The translations under genes and the position numbers were made by a program. DNA of 48,965 nucleotides, taken from NCBI GenBank assembly GCA_002787815.1, contig PCUY01000082.1, positions 1-48,965 on the forward strand, given 5' to 3'. The stretch's first letter is position 1. Each line of letters opens with the position of its first letter. This stretch comes from Bacteroidetes bacterium CG12_big_fil_rev_8_21_14_0_65_60_17 (GTDB lineage: Bacteria; Bacteroidota; Rhodothermia; Rhodothermales; UBA10348). Positions 43,801 to 48,965 of the stretch are shown here, piece by piece. The notes under the pieces were generated by a model, which ran no database searches, was not told the DNA's origin, and saw only the letters and a list, made by a program, of their open reading frames with translations.

Positions 43801-45636
43801 TCAGGAACCGTTGGTATGGTTATCGGCAGTTGCCGGTCCTGATGTAAGCGGCAGTGCCTCCATTGTGCTCTCATCCACATCGGCTTCACCCGCGACCTCC
43901 GCCTGGACCTGCTCTCGAAGAAGTCTGGCTGCTTCGGGAAGATCACGTTCCAGTTTCATGGTCATCTCCCAGATATAGACCGGCCAATCCCGCACGTCGG
44001 AGAACCGGACGTATTCAAGAATGGCATCGAGCTCAGATGCCAGGGCAACGACGGCTTCCCTGGTCATGGATTTTCCGGACAGCTTGAGAATGTCCGCGTC
44101 CCGATCTGCCGACCATTGTTCAATCCAGATATTGGATACGCTACCGGTGGCCATGGCCGTCCTTTCCATCGTGCGAGACCAGATATCGCTTCCCACGAGA
44201 AGGGAATCCAGCACATCCAGGGCCTCGGTCAGGCCATCCGACTGTGCGCGCAAGCTGTCTATGCGATTTTCGAGTTGGTCCAGATCCGCCTCAATGACGG
44301 AACGTGGATATGCATTGAGCTGCGAGCGGTATGAGATAATGTCCGATTGCTGATGGAACCATTTTCCCACGAAGAACAGGGTCGACCCGAAGAGGACCAC
44401 AATCATCGCCGCCACCGGCCACGAGAACGGGAGTCGAAACTGCGGCCCGGCCAGTTTGTGATCCAGAAAGTCCACATCGGCAAATGCTCCGGACCAGCTG
44501 GGGTGAGGACTCGTCCGCAGTGCTGCCACAGCTGCCATCAGTCCGACTCTGCTCATGGCGTCGACGTCCGACTGATTCTGGGCGGGCAGGAGGGTTCGGA
44601 GAAGTTGGGTATGCGTCTCCTGGAAAAACTCCCGGAAGCTTTCGGCGAGGGCCGTCTCCCGTTCATCACTGAACAGGTAAATACACTCAACGTCACCACG
44701 TCCCAACTCATCCTGCAACAGCAACACGCGGCTGCAAATCGTTTCAGCAGGATCGAAAACAGTTACCGAACGCAGGTTCTCCACATGCCAAAGCGTATTA
44801 CCCTGCATGAAGATGACCATGGTGTCGTCCGTGCCGACACGTACGACAAGACGTGTCGATTCGTCTTCGGACGACTCCCGCGCCGTTACCAGCCCCGCCA
44901 ACAGACTGATTTCGGTATCTATCAGCAGCACATTCGGAAACGGCCGGCGTCTGTCTCTGATGGCGCGAAGTGTCGGAGTCACAGGCTCAAACGGTTGCGC
45001 GCATACGGCCAATCTGGAGGCCGTCGAGCCCGGCGTAGAAACAAGGGGCAGGAATACCGTCTTGTCTTCGTCGAACCGGGCCTTCTGTTTCGTTTCGAGT
45101 TGTTTGAGGAGGAATTCCTTCGATGGCTCGTTCGGATTCGCCTTGTTGGCCTTGCGTTTGGTCGTGCCATCAGCCTGCAGGGAAGCGGATGGAATGTGGA
45201 TCGACTCCGTGTGCGTGTGCTCCGAACCGAGTGCGAATACGACACGAAACGAATCGTATCCGGCCGCCTCACACTCTGTAATAATTTCAAGGACCTCCAG
45301 ATCGAATGGAGTGGCACCGCTCGACGGAATCGTGAAGTCGGCGCCACCCGTATCTGAGCCCTCACCCGGAGCATCTACATTGAACTCTGATGCCAGGAAA
45401 AGCGAATTGTCGGCTGTGTCACCCTCCGAGAGGGTGAATGAAAAATCAGTTCCCGATTCCTCCTCCACCTGGGGCGTATCCAGGTCTGCCCCCATGAAGT
45501 GTCCTGATGTGCGGGACCGGTGAAAAGTCCGTACCAGTTCCGGGCCATCCGGACCGTTGTGAAGCAATACCGCTTCCACTTCAGAAGCCGATGCAGCTAC
45601 ACCGAGTACATATTCCTGTGTCTTTCTGAGTTTCAT
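43801..45636 (-). CDS. PilM-PilN-like (GspL-like) fused assembly protein
   Basis: 611 residues in two parts. The first 390 resemble PilM/GspL actin-like proteins (EYVLGVAASASEVEAVLLH; NVLLIDTEISLLAGLV; LVVRVGTDDTMVIFMQGNTLWHVENLR), without the clear nucleotide-binding DIG motif of PilM. A single membrane helix (about 404-421, WPVAAMIVVLFGSTLFFVG) follows, then a coiled coil (VIEADLDQLENRIDSLRAQ) and a periplasmic ferredoxin-like domain as in PilN (IWIEQWSAD, ILKLSGKSMTREAVVALASEL). Classical GspL also joins these two modules. It would form the inner-membrane platform with the next gene's product. Confidence 0.7.
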   Translation of the reverse strand: MKLRKTQEYVLGVAASASEVEAVLLHNGPDGPELVRTFHRSRTSGHFMGADLDTPQVEEESGTDFSFTLSEGDTADNSLFLASEFNVDAPGEGSDTGGADFTIPSSGATPFDLEVLEIITECEAAGYDSFRVVFALGSEHTHTESIHIPSASLQADGTTKRKANKANPNEPSKEFLLKQLETKQKARFDEDKTVFLPLVSTPGSTASRLAVCAQPFEPVTPTLRAIRDRRRPFPNVLLIDTEISLLAGLVTARESSEDESTRLVVRVGTDDTMVIFMQGNTLWHVENLRSVTVFDPAETICSRVLLLQDELGRGDVECIYLFSDERETALAESFREFFQETHTQLLRTLLPAQNQSDVDAMSRVGLMAAVAALRTSPHPSWSGAFADVDFLDHKLAGPQFRLPFSWPVAAMIVVLFGSTLFFVGKWFHQQSDIISYRSQLNAYPRSVIEADLDQLENRIDSLRAQSDGLTEALDVLDSLLVGSDIWSRTMERTAMATGSVSNIWIEQWSADRDADILKLSGKSMTREAVVALASELDAILEYVRFSDVRDWPVYIWEMTMKLERDLPEAARLLREQVQAEVAGEADVDESTMEALPLTSGPATADNHTNGS

Positions 45637-45640
45637 TTTT

Positions 45641-46987
45641 TCAGGCCAATTTTGCGAGTCTTCGCTTGTTGTTGGCGTAGGCGAGCGCTGTATCCGGCGT
45701 AATATGTCCCTGTTTCATCAGACGAAACAGATCCTGCTCCAGTGTAATCTGTCCCTGACTCCACCCCTCCCACATCATCTGATATATTTCACCCGTGTTG
45801 CCATTTTTAACTGCAGCGCGTGCTTGGGGTGACATCCAGAGGACCTCCTTGGCCAGGATGCGTCCGCCCCCCCGCTTGGGCAGCAGCTTCTGGGACACAA
45901 CACAGCGAAGCACATCCGCCAGGCGTTGACGTATCCGATCCTGCTGATCGCCGGGATACTCTGCAATAATCCGGTCAATACTTTCTACGGCCGAAGAGGT
46001 ATGCAACGTGGAAAAAACCTTGTGTCCCGAGTCGGTGATTTCCATGGCGGACGTGATGGTCTCAGGATCCCTCATCTCGCCAATTACTACGATGTCGGGG
46101 TCCTGCCGGAGCGCCTGAACTATCCCATCCTTGAAACTGGGCACATCTACGCCTACTTCCCGGTGACGAACAATACACTTCTTGGACTCATGGACGTACT
46201 CAATCGGTTTGCCAATCACCACAATATGTCCCTCTGCATCCCCGTTGTTGGCATCGACGATTGCGTCGAGAGTCGAACTTTTGCCAGATCCCGTCACTCC
46301 CGTGATGAGCGTAAGGCCATCACGCACGTGGCTGAAAAGCAGTCCCTTTTCGATAACGGGGTGAAATCCCAGTGAGCGGAGTGACCTGATCTCATTCGAG
46401 ATTGCACGCATGTTCAACACCAGGTTGCCGAGATCCAGGTAGGCTGACGCTCTGAATCGTTTCCGGGCCCTGTTGTGGGACGTGTTCAATTCGTACGAGA
46501 AATCTGCCGCTCTCCACGAAAGCAGACGCTCAATACCCGATCTCGTCAGCAGGTTCAATATCAGAAGTGCGCTTTCATCCGGAGACAATGGATCGCCCTG
46601 CGTGTCCGGCCGCTTGCGACCATCGACGCGGAACCATACGGATCCCCGCTCTGCCATGCCCCCGATATCAATGTCTGACGCGTTGAGTGTCGCCATGCGG
46701 CTCAGCAATGTATCGATATACGAACGCATCCCGGCACGCTGCGTCAACTCCAGGCCTGCAAGTTGTTCGACGTGGTGTCGAATCCGCTCTTCACCGGTGA
46801 GCAGTGCAGGCGTACTCTGCGCCAATGATCTGACAAAAGGTGGTAGATTGGGCCTGTTTTCGCTCGGAGAGCCCGGAGAGCCCGCATGCGCCGATCGCGA
46901 AGGACCTCGCATTGTGTTCTGAGTATGGGAAAGGGTCTGTTCCACGTGGCTCGACGACTCCATTGATTCGGTACCTGCTTGACTCAT
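45641..46987 (-). CDS. PilT-like type IV pilus/secretion ATPase
   Basis: 448 residues. A disordered N-terminal 60 residues precede a PilT-like N domain (LNASDIDIGGMAERGSVWFRVDG). RecA-like core: Walker A GVTGSGKSST, Asp box PIEYVHESKKCIVRHREVG, Walker B ALRQDPDIVVIGEMRD, His box STLHTSSAVESIDRII. The C-terminal block WSQGQITLEQDLFRLMKQGHITPDTAL matches the PilT retraction signature. It powers pilus retraction or acts as the main motor if no separate PilB exists. It heads the operon; an unusual Ser/Pro/Gly-rich N-terminus suggests ATG 46987 or a nearby downstream ATG. Confidence 0.9.
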   Translation of the reverse strand: MSQAGTESMESSSHVEQTLSHTQNTMRGPSRSAHAGSPGSPSENRPNLPPFVRSLAQSTPALLTGEERIRHHVEQLAGLELTQRAGMRSYIDTLLSRMATLNASDIDIGGMAERGSVWFRVDGRKRPDTQGDPLSPDESALLILNLLTRSGIERLLSWRAADFSYELNTSHNRARKRFRASAYLDLGNLVLNMRAISNEIRSLRSLGFHPVIEKGLLFSHVRDGLTLITGVTGSGKSSTLDAIVDANNGDAEGHIVVIGKPIEYVHESKKCIVRHREVGVDVPSFKDGIVQALRQDPDIVVIGEMRDPETITSAMEITDSGHKVFSTLHTSSAVESIDRIIAEYPGDQQDRIRQRLADVLRCVVSQKLLPKRGGGRILAKEVLWMSPQARAAVKNGNTGEIYQMMWEGWSQGQITLEQDLFRLMKQGHITPDTALAYANNKRRLAKLA

Positions 46988-47021
46988 GGTATCGACTTCC
47001 AGCGATTGGTCTTAAACGACA

Positions 47022-47052
47022 ACAGGGGATGCGCTTACCGCACATCCCCTGT
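47022..47052 (-). terminator. Hairpin after the subtilase gene, probable terminator
   Basis: ACAGGGGATG pairs perfectly with CATCCCCTGT (10 bp) around an 11-nt loop, between the subtilase stop and the PilT-like start. The following minus-strand bases (TGTCGTTTAAG) have only a short T-run, so it is either a weak terminator or a processing hairpin. Confidence 0.5.
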
Positions 47053-47082
47053 CGCTTCATGCCAACACAGAACAAACACGCA

Positions 47083-48420
47083 CTACCAGGTATCGCCGCG
47101 CCTGGACCTCACGTTGAGGATTTTATCCGTCGTGTTTTCCGGTACGTTCCGGGCCTTGGACAGACCTCGCTCAACAAGGGCCCGAGCCACTTCTTCAGGT
47201 GAGGCCGACGGGTGTTTCGCCAGATAGAGCGCTGCAGCGGCCGTCACATGCCCAGCGGACATGGACGTGCCTGACATGACCTCTATGCCACCGCCTGCAC
47301 CCAGTGAGAGCACGCCTTCGCCCGGCGCATGAATATCTATCAGCTCTCCGAAGTTCGAGAACCATGTCATGGCGCCGCGCTGGTCCGTAGCACCAACGGT
47401 GACGGCACGCTTCACGTGCGCTGGCGTGACATTTTCTGCATTCACGGACTCGTTTCCCGCGGCCACGACCACGGTTACACCGGCCTCGATGGCCTTTTCA
47501 ACAGCGTCATCCAGCCCCGTCCAACTTCCTTGGACATTTTCTCCGAGACTCAGATTCAGTACAGCCGGCTCGTCTCCATGCGCACCCTTCCAGGCTATCA
47601 CGTGTTCAATAGCCTTGATGACCGTCGCGTCATCGGTCGTTCCCGATTCTCCAAATACCTTCAGGTTATGGACACGCACACCGGGAGCAAGACCGACGAG
47701 ACCATTGGCATCGTCGAGCGCTCCTATGATACCCGCGATATGGGTTCCGTGACCGTCGCTGTCATCAGGTGAACCAGCTCCCGAGAAGTCTACACGTTCG
47801 ACCACATTCAAATCAGAATGACTTACGCCGGAATCCACAATGAATACATCTACATCTACCGTTCCCTCGCCATCTCCCGACACGGTCCATGAGTGGCGTC
47901 CGCCTACGGCCTCAATCGACCACGGTACCAACTGATTCCCACCCGGTCGAGAGCCACTGAAAACGGGTGAATGCATTCCGAAAATCGGTTCGACCCATTC
48001 GATTTCGTCATCGCCGTCCATCAGGTCGAGTAATTCGTTGAGGTGCTCGGTGGCGGCCCAGATGGCAAACCCGTCAAACGCCTTGCTGAATTCGTACCGG
48101 TCGAGCACCTTGTACCGATCAAGTACCTTGTAACGGTCAAGCACCTTATAGCGATCGAGCACTTTGTAGCGGTCCAGTACTTTCTCCATATCTATGGAGA
48201 ACATGACTGCCGTGAGCTCACCGCTCTTCCCCATCGTGGTTACCCCCTGATCCAGAAGGTGCATATTCCGCACTTTCTCGTTAGGCGTGACGCGGTGCGA
48301 TGCATTGTCACTTGTAGCCGTATCAACAACGTTGTCTACGCATCCTGACAACAGAACCAACGTGAGGAGAAGGGCACCGAGTGGTAACACACGGGTTGTT
48401 CTATGGGTAAATATAGACAT
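47083..48420 (-). CDS. Lipoprotein subtilisin-like serine protease (S8) with hexapeptide-repeat propeptide
   Basis: 445 residues from ATG 48420, which gives a proper lipoprotein signal (LGALLLTLVLLSGC, Cys27). Residues about 65-150 are an inhibitor-I9-like propeptide (AVMFSIDMEKVLDRY ... KAFDGFAIWA, IEWVEPIFGMH). Within it KVLDRY is repeated five times (80-109). The catalytic domain carries Asp196 (IVDSGV), His224 (DGHGTHIAG), oxyanion Asn323 (AAGNES) and Ser386 (SGTSMSAGHV). The Pro usually following the Ser motif is Gly here, but the triad is intact. Probably membrane-anchored and exported, it would mature by cutting off the propeptide. A hairpin follows the gene. Confidence 0.92.
   Translation of the reverse strand: MSIFTHRTTRVLPLGALLLTLVLLSGCVDNVVDTATSDNASHRVTPNEKVRNMHLLDQGVTTMGKSGELTAVMFSIDMEKVLDRYKVLDRYKVLDRYKVLDRYKVLDRYEFSKAFDGFAIWAATEHLNELLDLMDGDDEIEWVEPIFGMHSPVFSGSRPGGNQLVPWSIEAVGGRHSWTVSGDGEGTVDVDVFIVDSGVSHSDLNVVERVDFSGAGSPDDSDGHGTHIAGIIGALDDANGLVGLAPGVRVHNLKVFGESGTTDDATVIKAIEHVIAWKGAHGDEPAVLNLSLGENVQGSWTGLDDAVEKAIEAGVTVVVAAGNESVNAENVTPAHVKRAVTVGATDQRGAMTWFSNFGELIDIHAPGEGVLSLGAGGGIEVMSGTSMSAGHVTAAAALYLAKHPSASPEEVARALVERGLSKARNVPENTTDKILNVRSRRGDTW
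48094..48183. repeat. 18-bp tandem repeat, five copies, synonymous variants
   Basis: Five 18-bp units encode KVLDRY exactly five times in the subtilase propeptide. No two units are identical in DNA, yet every difference is synonymous (Val GTG/GTA, Leu CTC/CTT/CTG, Asp GAC/GAT, Arg CGG/CGT/CGC, Tyr TAC/TAT, Lys AAG/AAA). Confidence 0.95.
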
Positions 48421-48532
48421 GGGTCTGGAGGGTTGATTGTAGAGTTTCCTGCCTCGCCGTTCAGCGGACATATTGCGTGTATCGGCACTTCAGGTTTGTT
48501 TTTAAATGCCGCCTGACTACCAGACACACAAA

Positions 48533-48566
48533 GGGGGCCGACATAACGTCAGCCCCCCTTTTTTTT
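48533..48566 (+). terminator. Strong intrinsic terminator, bidirectional in form
   Basis: GGGGGC-C-GAC, a short loop, then GTC-A-GCCCCC form a stem of nine pairs with one mismatch, followed on the plus strand by eight T. On the minus strand the same stem is followed by TTTGTGTG, adequate to end the transcript of the gene at 48620-48965. It is in the gap between two minus-strand genes, so the minus-strand use is the one with an obvious client. Confidence 0.75.
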
Positions 48567-48619
48567 CAGACTCCATGGTCCATGCTGTCCTGCAGTCTGA
48601 ACCACGTAAACATCCCCGC

Positions 48620-48965
48620 TTACTTCACTGCACCTTCAGACTTGCGCTTTATGTGAACAGCCTCCTCGCCGACATCCACCTGTTCCAGCAGGTTTTTGAG
48701 CGGTCTTATGGCTTCGGATGAATAGCGAATGGTCGCCCGGTCCTGCAGGATGATCCTGAATGCATCCCCCGGCTCCGTTTCACCAGTGTCTCCCTGACAG
48801 GCACCCTCGGTATCCCCATGTGCCAGGTGTGCCGCCAGTGCTGCAGCATCAATTGACAGCGTATGACTGTTTCCTGGATTACCGGGAGGGATGTGACATA
48901 CATATACCAACCCATCTGGAGCTGACTTCTTGGACTTCTTGGACTTCTTGGACTTCTTGGACTTC
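48620..48965 (-). CDS. C-terminal part of a protein with Lys/Lys/Ser repeats and a CHIPPGN-type motif (5' end cut by window edge)
   Basis: About 115 codons, open to the right edge. It begins within tandem K-K-S units, followed by PDGLVYVCHIPPGNPGNSHT and DAAALAAHLAHGDTEGACQG. The Cys-His-Ile-Pro-Pro-Gly motif with the closing AHLAHGD...C pattern occurs at domain boundaries of many secreted proteins in Bacteroidota and other phyla; its role is not established. The C-terminal 60 residues (ILQDRATIRYSSEAIRPLKNLLEQVDV) are more ordinary. The full product lies outside the window, so no overall function is assigned. Confidence 0.6.
   Translation of the reverse strand, partial: KSKKSKKSKKSKKSAPDGLVYVCHIPPGNPGNSHTLSIDAAALAAHLAHGDTEGACQGDTGETEPGDAFRIILQDRATIRYSSEAIRPLKNLLEQVDVGEEAVHIKRKSEGAVK
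48922..48965. repeat. 9-bp tandem repeat at the right edge
   Basis: The plus strand repeats GACTTCTTG in perfect tandem up to the window edge, encoding K-K-S on the minus strand. At least four copies are visible; the array continues beyond the window. Confidence 0.9.

Overview
The window looks like a GC-rich (roughly 60% by eye) chromosomal segment from a Bacteroidota-type bacterium, most plausibly of the Rhodothermota lineage. The reasons are a TonB-dependent receptor with a carboxypeptidase-regulatory-like N-terminus, a secreted protein of the type usually exported by type IX secretion, YbbR and YfhO family proteins, a complete classical menaquinone pathway, CcmB/C/D-like/E cytochrome c maturation genes and few strong Shine-Dalgarno sites. 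The lineage is an inference from gene content; there is no rRNA gene to test it. I see no tRNA, rRNA, CRISPR array, transposase or prophage gene.

Layout. 1-5.0 kb: a large outer-membrane receptor gene and, downstream, a secreted protein cut by the left edge, both on the minus strand. A 448-nt leader/intergenic region ahead of the receptor carries a near-consensus promoter. 5.1-6.9 kb (minus): engB, sucD, tatA. 6.9-9.3 kb (plus): adenosine deaminase and aroA, overlapping by 4 nt. 9.3-10.4 kb (minus): an SPFH protein and a short alkyltransferase-like protein. 10.5-13.6 kb (plus): murB, ccmB, ccmC, a ccmD-like gene and a CXXXY-type ccmE.

13.7-38.9 kb is one continuous minus-strand run with many 1-11 nt overlaps. 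In transcription order it is acyltransferase, YfhO-like membrane protein, glycosyltransferase, wecB, two bacterial-microcompartment (BMC) shell-protein genes, ybbR-like, an unknown membrane protein, menF, menD, menH, menB, menA, a menC-menE fusion, a small membrane protein, an esterase, metH, bioY, a TPR protein, rsmA and mgtE. Menaquinone synthesis from chorismate to the prenylated quinone is covered except for UbiE/MenG methylation and the late DHNA-CoA thioesterase step. The two BMC-H paralogues are the most surprising genes: they head the ybbR-men run with translational-coupling overlaps, and no cargo enzyme or pentamer vertex protein lies nearby.

39.0-47.0 kb holds a plus-strand outer-membrane barrel gene facing a minus-strand operon. 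That operon encodes a PilT-like ATPase, a PilM-PilN-like fusion, a PilO-PilP-like fusion, a secretin, a degenerate M28 peptidase-like lipoprotein and a TIM-barrel-like protein; it is a compact type IV pilus/type II secretion-like envelope machine with no pilin, PilB or PilC in view. 47.1-49.0 kb: a lipoprotein subtilase with a five-copy hexapeptide repeat in its propeptide, a strong terminator, and a gene cut by the right edge that encodes Lys/Lys/Ser repeats and a CHIPPGN-type motif.

Short in-frame tandem repeats recur in several proteins (24 bp x2, 15 bp x4, 18 bp x5, 9 bp xN). The 18-bp array differs between copies only at synonymous positions, which points to selection on the peptide.
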